NCBI RefSeq assembly: GCF_035270045.1
Contig: NZ_DATFIP010000031.1
Coordinates: forward strand, 1-64,000
DNA: 64,000 nucleotides
Source of the DNA: Salibaculum sp035270045
Lineage (GTDB): Bacteria; Pseudomonadota; Alphaproteobacteria; Rhodobacterales; Rhodobacteraceae
Direction of reading: 5' to 3'
Shown: positions 43,774 through 52,577 of the stretch, piece by piece
Numbering within the stretch: the stretch's first letter is position 1
How the letters are laid out: every line of letters begins with the position of its first letter
The notes under the pieces: model-generated
Seen by the model: only the letters and a program-made list of their open reading frames with translations
What the model was told of the DNA's origin: nothing
Database searches by the model: none
Translations under genes and position numbers: made by a program

Positions 43774-45588
43774 ATGAGCGACGATCATCCCGTGATCCGT
43801 CAACTTGACGAGGCCGCGATCAATCGGATCGCGGCGGGCGAAGTCGTGGAACGGCCCGCCTCGGCGGTCAAGGAGCTGGTCGAGAACGCGCTGGATGCGC
43901 AGGCCAGCCGGGTCGAGATCGAGATTGCCGATGGGGGCAAGACCCTGATCCGCGTCAGCGACGACGGCACCGGTATGTCCGAAACCGATCTGCCGCTGGC
44001 CCTGGCCCGGCACGCGACCTCCAAGATCGACGGTGCGGACCTTTTGAACATCCACTCCTTCGGATTCCGGGGCGAGGCCCTGCCCTCGCTGGGGGCTGTG
44101 GGCCGGCTGACGATCCGCAGCCGCGCGGCCGGCCAAACGGGGGCCGAGCTTTCAGTGACAGGCGGTGTGGCCGAACAGCTCCGCCCTGCGGCGCTGACTG
44201 GTGGCACGGTCGTCGAGCTGCGCGATCTGTTCTTCGCCACGCCCGCGCGGCTGAAATTCCTTCGCACCGACCGGGCAGAGATGCAGGCGATAACGGACGT
44301 GGTCAAACGGCTGGCCATGGCCGAATCGCATGTCAGTTTCGTCCTGCGCGACGTCTCGGGCGGCAAGGGTCGCGTCACCTTCCGGGCCGATGCACAGACG
44401 GGCGATCTTTTCGGGGCGCTCAAGGGCCGTCTGCGCCAGGTGCTGGGCAAGGATTTCACCGAGAACGCGATCCCGATCGAGGCCGAGCGCGACGGCGTTC
44501 TACTGACCGGTTTCGCCGCCCTGCCGACCTACTCGCGCGGCTCTGCGGTGCAGCAGTTCCTGTTCGTCAACGGCCGCCCGGTGCGTGACAAGCTTCTGAT
44601 CGGGGCGCTTCGGGCCGCCTACATGGACACGCTGTCGCGCGACCGGCACCCGGCGGCGTGTTTGTTCATAGAAGTTGACCCGACCCGTGTGGACGTGAAT
44701 GTGCATCCGGCAAAATCCGAGGTGCGGTTCCGCGACCCGGGCACGGTGCGAGGCCTGATCGTCTCGGCCCTGCGCCATGCCCTGGCCGAGTCCGGGCACC
44801 GGTCGTCCTCGACCGTGGCCGGGGCCACGCTGGGCGCCTTTCGCCCCGAGCCGGGGGCAACGCGCGTTTACCAGATGGATCGCCCTTCGATGGCCGTGCG
44901 CTCGGCCAGCTACGAGGCCCAGTCGCCGGGGTTCGCCGAGATGGCACAGGATTATTCGGCGCGGGTCGAACCAGCGGTCGAACACGACGACGGTCGGCGG
45001 CTGGAACAGCATCCCCTTGGGGCCGCCCGCGCACAGGTGCACGAGAATTACATCGTCGCCCAGACCGAGACCGGCATGGTCCTTGTGGATCAGCACGCCG
45101 CCCACGAGCGGCTGGTTTACGAAAGGCTCAAGCGCCAGATGGCGGACACCGGCGTAGCGGCCCAGGCCTTGCTGATCCCCGAGGTCGTCGAGATGTCCGA
45201 GGCCGACGCGCAACTCCTGTTAGGCCACGCCGGGGCCTTTGGGCGGTTCGGTTTGACGCTGGAACCCTTCGGTGGCGGGGCCGTGGCCGTGCGCGAGACC
45301 CCCGCGCTGTTGGGCGAGGTGAACTGCAAAGCGCTGCTTCGCGATATCCTCGATGAATTGGCCGACGAGGGCAGCAGCGACCTCGTGCAGTCGAAACTCG
45401 AAGCGATCCTGTCGCGGGTCGCCTGCCATGGCTCGATCCGCTCCGGGCGCCGGATGCAGGCCGATGAGATGAACGCCTTGCTGCGCGAGATGGAAGGAAC
45501 GCCGCTGTCGGGGCAGTGCAACCACGGGCGGCCCACCTATGTGGAACTGAGCTTGGCCGATATCGAAAGGCTCTTCGGGCGCTCATGA
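43774..45588 (+). CDS. mutL: DNA mismatch repair protein MutL
   Basis: 604 residues. The GHKL ATPase N-domain has IRQLDEAAINRIAAGEVVERPASAVKELVENALDA, DDGTGM and FGFRGEALPSLG. The variable linker runs from about 330 to 420, and the C-terminal dimerisation domain contains DQHAAHERLVYERL and CHGSIRSGRRM. The endonuclease motif DQHAxxERxxYE is present. The start at 43774 matches the family; 43753 is also in frame and neither has a strong ribosome-binding site. The stop overlaps rmuC by 4 nt. Confidence 0.94.
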   Translation: MSDDHPVIRQLDEAAINRIAAGEVVERPASAVKELVENALDAQASRVEIEIADGGKTLIRVSDDGTGMSETDLPLALARHATSKIDGADLLNIHSFGFRGEALPSLGAVGRLTIRSRAAGQTGAELSVTGGVAEQLRPAALTGGTVVELRDLFFATPARLKFLRTDRAEMQAITDVVKRLAMAESHVSFVLRDVSGGKGRVTFRADAQTGDLFGALKGRLRQVLGKDFTENAIPIEAERDGVLLTGFAALPTYSRGSAVQQFLFVNGRPVRDKLLIGALRAAYMDTLSRDRHPAACLFIEVDPTRVDVNVHPAKSEVRFRDPGTVRGLIVSALRHALAESGHRSSSTVAGATLGAFRPEPGATRVYQMDRPSMAVRSASYEAQSPGFAEMAQDYSARVEPAVEHDDGRRLEQHPLGAARAQVHENYIVAQTETGMVLVDQHAAHERLVYERLKRQMADTGVAAQALLIPEVVEMSEADAQLLLGHAGAFGRFGLTLEPFGGGAVAVRETPALLGEVNCKALLRDILDELADEGSSDLVQSKLEAILSRVACHGSIRSGRRMQADEMNALLREMEGTPLSGQCNHGRPTYVELSLADIERLFGRS

Positions 45589-46763
45589 TCCGGATCGGTG
45601 AAAACAGCTATGTCCTGAGCGACCCCGCGGTGATGCTTGCCATCGCGGGCGTCGTGGTCGTGCTGCTGGTGCTCTTGCTGCTTATCGCGGCGGTGCGGCG
45701 CACCGGCCAGGCGGCCCGGACCACCGCTGACCTCGCCGCCCAGATGGGCGGGGTCAACGCCCGAGTGCAGTGGCTGTCCGATGGCCAGCAACAGCTTTTC
45801 GGCGGTCTGAACTCGGTTTCCGAGACGCAGGCGGCGCAGCAACAAAAGACGTTGAACCTTATGGAACAACGGCTGGCCGCGGTGACCGAGGCGATGAACC
45901 AGAACCTGTCGACCTCCGCCCGAAACACCGCGCAATCTCTGGGCGAATTGCAGCAACGCCTTCGGACGATCGACAAGGCGCAGGAAAACATCACCAAGCT
46001 GTCGGGCGACGTCCTGTCATTGCAGGACATCCTGTCGAACAAGCAGACGCGCGGGGCCTTCGGGGAAATCCAGCTGACCGATATCGTTGGCAAGGCGCTG
46101 CCCTCGGACAGCTACGCGCTTCAGGCGACGCTGTCGAACGGCAAGCGCGCCGACTGCCTTGTCCACCTGCCCAACCCGCCGGGGCCCATCGCCATCGACA
46201 GCAAGTTCCCGCTGGAGGCCTACGAGGCGCTGCGCCGTGCGGGCACGGACCGCGAGGTGAACGAGGCCGGCAGGGCCCTGCGCGTCGCGGTGAAGAAACA
46301 TATAAGGGATATTTCCGAGCGTTATATAATCGACGGGGAAACCGCCGACGGTGCGCTCATGTTCCTGCCCTCCGAGGCGGTCTACGCCGAACTGCACGCA
46401 AATTTCCCAGAGGTCGTGCGCGAGGGCTTTGCCGCGCGGGTCTGGATCGTCTCGCCGACTACCTGCATGGCCACGTTGAATACCATGCGCGCGATCCTCA
46501 AGGACGCGCGGATGCGTGAACAGGCGGGGGCGATCCGCAAGACGCTTGGCCAGTTGCATCGCGACGTGGAACTCGTGGTCGAACGGGTGGACAAGCTGAA
46601 CACACATTTCGGACAGGCCCGCAAGGACCTGGACGAGATCAACACAGCCGCCGAGCGTGCCGGCAAGCGGGCTGGCCGGCTGCACAATTTCGATTTCGAG
46701 GAGATCGCGCCCGAGGATCGTGCGGCCCCCGATGTCCTGCCCCTGACCCGACCGAAGCCCTGA
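45585..46763 (+). CDS. rmuC: DNA recombination protein RmuC
   Basis: 392 residues. An N-terminal membrane helix (about 10–40) is followed by a coiled coil (about 45–145) and the RmuC domain with ITKLSGDVLSLQDILSNKQTRGAFGEIQL, LPNPPGPIAIDSKFPLEAYE and EREVNEAG-type loops; LFLPSEAVYAELH-type sequence is also present. RmuC limits inversion rearrangements at short repeats and has a restriction-endonuclease-like fold. The start is the ATG at 45585 overlapping the mutL stop; the longer open frame upstream is mutL in another frame. Confidence 0.92.
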   Translation: MIRIGENSYVLSDPAVMLAIAGVVVVLLVLLLLIAAVRRTGQAARTTADLAAQMGGVNARVQWLSDGQQQLFGGLNSVSETQAAQQQKTLNLMEQRLAAVTEAMNQNLSTSARNTAQSLGELQQRLRTIDKAQENITKLSGDVLSLQDILSNKQTRGAFGEIQLTDIVGKALPSDSYALQATLSNGKRADCLVHLPNPPGPIAIDSKFPLEAYEALRRAGTDREVNEAGRALRVAVKKHIRDISERYIIDGETADGALMFLPSEAVYAELHANFPEVVREGFAARVWIVSPTTCMATLNTMRAILKDARMREQAGAIRKTLGQLHRDVELVVERVDKLNTHFGQARKDLDEINTAAERAGKRAGRLHNFDFEEIAPEDRAAPDVLPLTRPKP

Positions 46764-46825
46764 CCTGGCCCCGATTGCCGCGGCTGACTAGCCTTGGTTC
46801 AGATTGACGGCGCAGGAGTCATGAG

Positions 46826-47188
46826 ATGTGGGGACGACCACTCATTGCGGCCCTGGCCCTGACGACGGGCTGCATGTAGACCGAAGTCGGAAACCCGGAA
46901 GACCCCATTTCTGTCGCGCACATGCTTGCGCCGTGCCAGGAAATACTCGTGTTCTTCCGGTCCGGTGTGGATGAACCGCCGGCATCTGCACAGATCGTGT
47001 CCTGCGAGACGGCCAGCGGCCTGTGTCTGGGCGGCATGGACGCACCTGCACCGATCCGAACCACCGATGCAGTATATGCGATGGCGTAGGACAAAACCGC
47101 CGTCACCCTCGCGTCGGATGGCAGTGGGACATGGGACCCGGCATCGGGTCCGCGGATCGGGATAAATTGGATGGCGCAGGCGCGCTGA
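46826..47188 (+). pseudogene. Small lipoprotein-like gene with two in-frame TAG codons
   Basis: With AGGAG at 46814–46818 and ATG at 46826, one frame of 121 codons runs to TGA at 47186–47188. It opens MWGRPLIAALALTTGCM, a lipoprotein signal, then hits TAG at 46877–46879 (codon 18) and again at 47087–47089 (codon 88). Beyond both stops the frame continues with protein-like sequence such as EILVFFRSGVDEPPASAQIVSCE and DKTAVTLASDGSGTW. Both stops are single C-to-T changes from CAG. The simplest explanation is a recently inactivated secreted protein; suppression is formally possible. Family unknown. Confidence 0.75.
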
Positions 47189-47205
47189 GCCGCCCTCGGC
47201 GGCTC

Positions 47206-47871
47206 TCAGATACGCAGGAAGGGCTGCGCCAGCTTCGGCAGCATGCTGTTGAATTTCAGCGGCGCATCGGTGGCGGCCAGACATATGCAATCAATACCGT
47301 CTTCGGCAACGGGCTGGTGGTCCAGATCCTCGTTGGCGACCTCGATGTCGCCCGTGCCGAACCGGTCTGTCTCGTCGCGGAAGGCCCCCTGAAGCACCAG
47401 CGTCAATTCGGTGCCTGCATGGCCATGATCGGGTACGGCGCACCCCGCCGGGATGTGCAGCAGCCGCACGGATGCATTGGCCGATGTCGGCAGGATCGCC
47501 TGCCGCACGCCACCACCGACGCGGCGCCATTTCACCGCATCAAGGTCGCCGCCGACATAGTCGCGGATGGGCTGCGGCAGCACGCCCGGATCAGCATGGG
47601 TCCTCGCTGCGTGGACGTCGGCATCAGGCGCGGGAGGCTCCCCGGCAATGGCGGCAAGCGTGCGCGTCAGGCTGTCGGGGTCCATCTTCGCGGTCCCTCC
47701 CATCGCGACGACTTCGCCGCCGACAGCGTCAAACTCTGTTAGCCGAGCACGGCAGTCGTCGCAGAGCGACACATGCGCGGCCACGACGACGTTGAAGGCC
47801 TCGGGCAGGATACCCGCGGAATAGCCCATCAACAGGGCGTCGGTCAGGTGGTGATTGATCTCGTGCTTCAT
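47206..47871 (-). CDS. chrR: ChrR-family anti-sigma factor (zinc-binding, cupin)
   Basis: 221 residues. The N-terminal anti-sigma domain has the zinc motif H33-x3-C37-x2-C40 (HVSLCDDC) plus an N-terminal His (H7/H8); the C-terminal cupin domain (about 105–220) has HGHAGTELTLVLQGAFRDE with metal-binding His and Glu. In Rhodobacter ChrR holds RpoE inactive until singlet oxygen triggers its loss. It follows rpoE by 10 nt on the same strand, as expected. All key residues appear intact. Confidence 0.93.
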   Translation of the reverse strand: MKHEINHHLTDALLMGYSAGILPEAFNVVVAAHVSLCDDCRARLTEFDAVGGEVVAMGGTAKMDPDSLTRTLAAIAGEPPAPDADVHAARTHADPGVLPQPIRDYVGGDLDAVKWRRVGGGVRQAILPTSANASVRLLHIPAGCAVPDHGHAGTELTLVLQGAFRDETDRFGTGDIEVANEDLDHQPVAEDGIDCICLAATDAPLKFNSMLPKLAQPFLRI

Positions 47872-47881
47872 TGTCTCAACC

Positions 47882-48457
47882 CTACTTCATCTGGCGGCGC
47901 AGGCGGTCCAGCGCCAGCCGTATCCTTGATTTTATGGTCCCCAGCGGCAGGCCGGTCCGCTCGGCGATTTCGCTGTGCGACAGTTCGCCATAATATGCCT
48001 TGAGGATGAGGTCCCTCTGCTTGTCGGGCAGGTCCGCAAGGGCCTTGCCCAGTTTTTGTGTCTCCTGCTGGAGAACCAATACATCGTCCTGTTCCGGCTC
48101 GGCCTCCGGACCCCATGGAAGGTCCTCCGGCTCGGGCCGACGCTCCTTTCGCAGAATGTCGATCTTGCGGTTCCGTGCCACCGTGAAGATCCAGGTCGAA
48201 ACACTGGCCTTGGCCGGATCGAACATGTGAGCCTTGCGCCAGAGTGTGGTCATGACCTCCTGCGTGCATTCCTCGGCAAGCTCCGGGCTTGCCCCCGATT
48301 TCATCAGGAACGCCTTCACCCTTGGGGCGAAATGCCCGAACAGCTCGGCGAAGGCCGCCTGATCCTGCCGGTCCCGTATCGCCTTCACGTGGGCCACCCA
48401 AGCCATGCGGTCCGCCGATGGCGGCTTTTTCGTTCCTGACTGTGTCACCTCGACCAT
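47882..48457 (-). CDS. rpoE: RNA polymerase ECF sigma factor RpoE (singlet-oxygen response)
   Basis: 191 residues from the ATG at 48457. Region 2 has FAELFGHFAPRVKAFLMKSG and AEECTQEVMTTLW with TWIFTVARNRKIDILRKERR; region 4 has LPDKQRDLILKAYYGELSHSEIAERTGLPLGTIKSRIRLALDRLR. Together with ChrR downstream this is the ECF11 type. The frame is open to ATG 48550, but the RpoE-like promoter at 48555–48584 would start transcription near 48548, so that ATG would not lie in the message with a leader; AGAGGGG just before 48457 supports the later start. An ATG at 48475 is also possible. Confidence 0.9.
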   Translation of the reverse strand: MVEVTQSGTKKPPSADRMAWVAHVKAIRDRQDQAAFAELFGHFAPRVKAFLMKSGASPELAEECTQEVMTTLWRKAHMFDPAKASVSTWIFTVARNRKIDILRKERRPEPEDLPWGPEAEPEQDDVLVLQQETQKLGKALADLPDKQRDLILKAYYGELSHSEIAERTGLPLGTIKSRIRLALDRLRRQMK

Positions 48458-48554
48458 TGCCCCTCTTGCTCGCATTGCCTGCGCTGCAGCATAAGGGTCT
48501 GCGCGCCGGTTCGCATCCGCATTCGTAAGGGTGCCAGGCTCGGTAAACATGAAA

Positions 48555-48584
48555 GAGTTACGCGCGGGTCAGGCACTCGGATCA
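48555..48584 (-). promoter_or_regulatory. RpoE-type autoregulatory promoter of rpoE–chrR
   Basis: On the minus strand TGATCC (48584–48579), an 18-nt spacer and TAACTC (48560–48555). TGATCC is the -35 element I recall for Rhodobacter sphaeroides RpoE promoters. The divergent promoter at 48616–48645 has the same spacing and a similar -10. Confidence 0.65.
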
Positions 48585-48615
48585 AAAAGTATTCACCCGG
48601 TTTCGCGCGGTTTTT

Positions 48616-48645
48616 CAATCCATGTCACACGGGTTGCCGTAACAC
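48616..48645 (+). promoter_or_regulatory. RpoE-type promoter of the oxidoreductase operon
   Basis: CAATCC (48616–48621), an 18-nt spacer and TAACAC (48640–48645) match the rpoE promoter layout (TGATCC, 18 nt, TAACTC) at 9 of 12 core positions. The start of transcription near 48652 would leave a 22-nt leader with GGAG 5 nt before the ATG at 48674. Confidence 0.6.
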
Positions 48646-48673
48646 CCCTGACCAACAAACGGATGGAGACCAG

Positions 48674-49969
48674 ATGCCCACTCAGCCAGGCGCGAGCCGA
48701 CAGTCGAGGATTGCCGTGATCGGTGCCGGGATATCCGGCATGGGAGCCGCGCACGAGTTGGCCCGTGACCACCAAGTGGTTCTTTTCGAGGCCGAACCGC
48801 GTCTGGGTGGCCACGCCCGCACGCGCATGGCGGGGCCGCGGGGCGACCAGCCGGTGGATACCGGGTTCATCGTCTTCAACTACGCCAACTACCCGCACCT
48901 GGCAGCGCTTTTCGACAAGCTTGACGTGCCGGTAATCAAGTCCGACATGAGTTTCGGCGCTTCGGTCGACGGCGGCCGTGTCGAATACGGGCTGAAATCG
49001 CTTCCGGCACTCTTTGCCCAGCGGCGCAATGCACTGCGTCCGTCATTTCTGCGAATGTGCCGCGATGTCATGCGCTTCAATGCGCGCGGCCTGGATCTGT
49101 CCGGCGATTCGGACCTGACCGTGGGCGGCCTGCTTGACCGCCTTGGTTCCGGGGCCTGGTTTCGCGATTATTACATCCTGCCACTGTCCGGCGCGATCTG
49201 GTCGACACCCAAGGAAAAGATCCTCGATTTCCCGGCCCATGCCATGATGACCTTTTTCAAGAACCACGCGTTGCTGGGCGTCCACGGCCAGCACCAGTGG
49301 TACACGGTCGAGGGCGGCAGCCAAGAATATGTCAGCCGCCTGGGACATTCCTTGGCTCAACGGGGCGTGGCGCTGCGGCTGGGCTGTCCGGTCGATGCCG
49401 TGCGTCGGACGGCCAGCGGCGTCGAGATCAAGACCGATGGCGCCGAATGGGAAGCCTTCGACGAGGTCATCTTTGCCAGCCACTCCGACCAGTCCTTCCG
49501 GATGCTGGCCGACCCGACGTCGGCCGAGCGGGCCAGCCTGGGCAATTTTCGCTATCAGCCGAACACGGTCCTGCTCCACTCCGACGCTTCCGTCATGCCG
49601 CGCCGCCGGGCCGTATGGTCGTCGTGGAACTATACCGAGGCGGCCGACAAGGGCACCGAGAAGATCGACCTGACCTACTGGATGAACTCGTTGCAAAGCT
49701 GGTTGGAAGAGCCGCTTTTCGTGACGCTCAATTCCACCCGCCAGATCCGAGAAGACCTGATCTGGGACGAGGTGACGCTGCACCACCCGGTCTATGACCT
49801 GTCTGCACTCGAGGCGCAGCGCGGCTGCGCCCGGATCAACGGCGATAACAACACCTGGTTCTGTGGGGCGTGGATGAAGGATGGTTTTCACGAGGATGGT
49901 CTGTCTTCTGCTATGGACGTGGTCGAGGGTATCCGGGCCAAGGCCACGGCGCGTCTGGCGGCCCAGTGA
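48674..49969 (+). CDS. FAD-dependent oxidoreductase (RSP_1091-like, RpoE regulon)
   Basis: 431 residues. The N-terminal Rossmann motif is IAVIGAGISGMGAAHELARDHQVVLFEAE; later motifs include GGHARTRM and DTGFIVFNYANYPHL, and the C-terminal FAD closure reads NTWFCGAWMKDGFHEDGLSSAMDV. It belongs to the amine-oxidase/phytoene-desaturase-like flavoproteins. In Rhodobacter the equivalent operon (RSP_1091–1087, from memory) is RpoE-controlled and linked to lipid modification including furan fatty acids. It is the first gene of five in line, with a GTGA overlap to the next. Confidence 0.88.
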   Translation: MPTQPGASRQSRIAVIGAGISGMGAAHELARDHQVVLFEAEPRLGGHARTRMAGPRGDQPVDTGFIVFNYANYPHLAALFDKLDVPVIKSDMSFGASVDGGRVEYGLKSLPALFAQRRNALRPSFLRMCRDVMRFNARGLDLSGDSDLTVGGLLDRLGSGAWFRDYYILPLSGAIWSTPKEKILDFPAHAMMTFFKNHALLGVHGQHQWYTVEGGSQEYVSRLGHSLAQRGVALRLGCPVDAVRRTASGVEIKTDGAEWEAFDEVIFASHSDQSFRMLADPTSAERASLGNFRYQPNTVLLHSDASVMPRRRAVWSSWNYTEAADKGTEKIDLTYWMNSLQSWLEEPLFVTLNSTRQIREDLIWDEVTLHHPVYDLSALEAQRGCARINGDNNTWFCGAWMKDGFHEDGLSSAMDVVEGIRAKATARLAAQ

Positions 49970-50724
49970 CACGGGTCGAGCACATATCCGGAGAGACATG
50001 GCATGGTCGCAAGGGGCAGGTGACGAATGCCTTTTCCTATTCCATCGACTACGTGTTGGCCGATGCCGAGGACAATGCGCCTTCCCGCCCCGCATTGTTT
50101 GCGCGAAACCGGCGCGGTCTTATGTCCCTGCAGGACCGGGATCATGGTGGCCCGCCCCACAATGGCCGCGGCGCCGCCTGGGTACGCGACGTGCTGCGCG
50201 AACACGGTCTGGCCCAGCCCGACCGGATCGAGCTGCTGGCGCAGCCGCGCGTTCTGGGCCATGTCTTCAATCCGGTCAGCTTCTGGCTTTGCCGCGACAG
50301 CGGGAGCGCGCTGACCTGTGTGATCGCCGAGGTGAGCAATACCTTCGGCGACCGCCATTCCTACCTGTGCCACCACGCTGACCAGCGCGCAATCCGGCCC
50401 GACGACACGCTTGAGGCGCGCAAGGTCTTTCATGTCTCGCCGTTCCAGGACATCGGCGGTGGGTACCGGTTCAATTTCAAGATCGCCGACGAGCGGATCG
50501 CGATCCGTATCGACTTTTCCGATGGTGAGAACGGGCTCGTGGCCACGCTGGCGGGGCCGCGACGATCGCTGACCAATCGCGCGATATTGCGGTCCCTGTT
50601 GCGCCGTCCGCTCGGGTCGCGCCGGGTTCTGGCGCTGATCCACTGGCAGGCGCTGAAGCTCTGGTGGAAAGGGGCGGGTTATCGCCTGCGCCCCGAGCCG
50701 CCCGCCGACGAGGTCAGCCGATGA
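49966..50724 (+). CDS. DUF1365 family protein
   Basis: 252 residues. ISGETWHGRKGQVTNAFSYSIDYVL, LAQPRVLGHVFNPVSFWLCRDSG, VSNTFGDRHSYLCHH and KVFHVSPFQDIGGGYRFNF are diagnostic of DUF1365, which travels with the FAD oxidoreductase and often a cyclopropane-synthase-like gene. Its activity is unknown, but the context suggests action on acyl chains. Start is GTG at 49966, overlapping the oxidoreductase stop; the stop overlaps the MFS gene (ATGA). Confidence 0.87.
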   Translation: MTRVEHISGETWHGRKGQVTNAFSYSIDYVLADAEDNAPSRPALFARNRRGLMSLQDRDHGGPPHNGRGAAWVRDVLREHGLAQPDRIELLAQPRVLGHVFNPVSFWLCRDSGSALTCVIAEVSNTFGDRHSYLCHHADQRAIRPDDTLEARKVFHVSPFQDIGGGYRFNFKIADERIAIRIDFSDGENGLVATLAGPRRSLTNRAILRSLLRRPLGSRRVLALIHWQALKLWWKGAGYRLRPEPPADEVSR

Positions 50725-51956
50725 GGGCCACCGCCCAGCGCCTGCCTGCCTATGCAGGCTTTGCTGCCGTGCTTTCGGGCGCGGGGCTGCCGATCTACAT
50801 CTACGCGCCGAAATTTTACGCCGACAACTACGGGGTCAGCCTGGCGCTGCTGGGCGCGGTGCTGTTCGGATTGCGGCTGTTCGACGTGGTCCAGGACCCG
50901 GTGCTGGGCTGGGTCAGCGAACGCCTGCGCAGGTTGCGGCCGGGCGCAGCGACGCTGGGCGCCGCGCTGCTCGCGCTCTCGATGCTGGGCCTTTTCGCCG
51001 TGGCCCCGCCCATCGCGCCGATCTGGTGGTTCGGGCTGACCATCACCGGACTGTTTACCGCCTTCAGTTTCCTGACAATTACCTTCTACGCGCAAGGCGT
51101 GGCCAAGGCCGATGCCCTGACCGGTGGCCATGTGCAGCTGGCCGCCTGGCGCGAAACCGGCGCGCTGCTGGGCATATGCTTGGCGGCTGTCGCGCCCACG
51201 CTTCTGACCGGGCGCGTGATCGCGCCCTATGCCATCTTCGCGTGGGGGTTTGCCGTTGTTGCGGGGTTTGCGGCGCTGGCCATGCTGCCGGAATGGTCTT
51301 CGCGCGGTCATGCAACCCCGCCCGCGCGCATCGGCACGATACTGCAGGACCGCATCGCGCGCCGCCTTCTGATTCTTGCGCTGGTCAATGCCGCGCCCCT
51401 CGCGGTGTCCTCGACGCTGTTCCTGTTCTTCGTCGAAAGCCGGCTTTCCGCGCCCGGCTGGGAGGGGCCTCTTTTGGTGCTGTTCTTCCTTGCCGCTGCC
51501 GCGTCGGCCCCGATCTGGGGCGCGCTGGCGCGCCGGTTCGGGGCTCGGCCGGTGCTGCTGGCGGCGATGGCGCTGGCGGTCATATCTTTCGGTTTCACCC
51601 TGATGCTGGGCGCGGGGGATACCGTGCCCTTCGCGCTGATCTGCATTGCATCCGGGGCCACCATCGGCGCGGACCTCACGCTGCTGCCGGCCATGTTTGC
51701 GCGCCGAATGGCGGCCATCGCGCCCAATGCGGGGCAAGGGTTCGGCCTGTGGTCACTGGTCAGCAAATTCACATTGGCGCTGGCCGCCGCCGTGCTGCTG
51801 CCCCTGCTGGAATGGACCGGTTTTCGGGCTGGGTCCGAGGCACAGCCCGAGGCGGCCCTGACAATGCTAACGGTGCTTTATGCGCTTGTGCCGTCGCTTC
51901 TGAAACTTGTGGCAATCGCGCTTCTGGCTGCCACGCAACTGGAGGAAAAACCATGA
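50721..51956 (+). CDS. MFS transporter (GPH-like)
   Basis: 411 residues with twelve predicted hydrophobic helices. LRLFDVVQDPVLGWVSERLR corresponds to the GPH-family DPxxG/SDR motif between helices 2 and 3. Relatives in the RpoE regulon (RSP_1089, from memory) are annotated as sugar/cation symporters, but no substrate is established; a lipid or flavin-linked role fits the operon better. Start and stop overlap the flanking genes by 4 nt. Confidence 0.85.
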   Translation: MRATAQRLPAYAGFAAVLSGAGLPIYIYAPKFYADNYGVSLALLGAVLFGLRLFDVVQDPVLGWVSERLRRLRPGAATLGAALLALSMLGLFAVAPPIAPIWWFGLTITGLFTAFSFLTITFYAQGVAKADALTGGHVQLAAWRETGALLGICLAAVAPTLLTGRVIAPYAIFAWGFAVVAGFAALAMLPEWSSRGHATPPARIGTILQDRIARRLLILALVNAAPLAVSSTLFLFFVESRLSAPGWEGPLLVLFFLAAAASAPIWGALARRFGARPVLLAAMALAVISFGFTLMLGAGDTVPFALICIASGATIGADLTLLPAMFARRMAAIAPNAGQGFGLWSLVSKFTLALAAAVLLPLLEWTGFRAGSEAQPEAALTMLTVLYALVPSLLKLVAIALLAATQLEEKP

Positions 51957-52531
51957 CAGTGACCTACATCCTTCTGGGGATGGCGGTGGTCGTCGCGCTG
52001 ATCATCCTCAAGACCCGGTATGCGGATTTCACCGCCCAAAGCCCAGAGGACTATTCCGACGGCCCTGTTTTCAACATCCAGACAGTGTTGAACGGGCCGC
52101 TGGCCTGCGAGGGTGTGATCTATGGCCCCACAGGGCGTGTCGCCTCGCGTTTCGTGGCCCGGTTCGAGGGCAGTTGGGAAGGCAATGTCGGCACCCTGCG
52201 GGAAGTTTTCGACTATGACAGCGGCACTCGCCAGGAACGCCAATGGTCCCTGCGTCTGGGCAATGATGGCCGGATCCTGGCGACGGCGCCCGACGTGATC
52301 GGCACAGGCGAGGGGGTGCAGAACGGGTCGGCCGTGCGGTTGAAATACCGTATCAAACTGACCGAGGATGCCGGTGGCCACGAATTGGACACTGTGGACT
52401 GGATGTACCTTTTGCCAAATGGGACGATCATGAATCGCAGCCAGTTCCGAAAATTCGGGATCAAGGTGGCCGAGCTTGTCGCAACCATGCGCCCGATACG
52501 CGGCGATGGCGAGATGACACCGGGCGAGTGA
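51953..52531 (+). CDS. DUF3833 domain-containing protein
   Basis: 192 residues. An N-terminal hydrophobic segment (about 1–20, MTVTYILLGMAVVVALIIL) anchors a DUF3833 domain with FNIQTVLNGPLACEGVIYGPTGRVASRFVARFEGSW and VDWMYLLPNGTIMNRSQFRKFGIKVAEL. The family is lipocalin-like by secondary-structure pattern (inference) and could carry a lipid product of this operon. ATGA overlap with the MFS gene; a GGAGGAAA Shine-Dalgarno is present. Confidence 0.85.
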   Translation: MTVTYILLGMAVVVALIILKTRYADFTAQSPEDYSDGPVFNIQTVLNGPLACEGVIYGPTGRVASRFVARFEGSWEGNVGTLREVFDYDSGTRQERQWSLRLGNDGRILATAPDVIGTGEGVQNGSAVRLKYRIKLTEDAGGHELDTVDWMYLLPNGTIMNRSQFRKFGIKVAELVATMRPIRGDGEMTPGE

Positions 52532-52577
52532 TGCCAGATGTAAGAGACGGGCGCAGGTCCGCGCGGAAGGAGTAATC

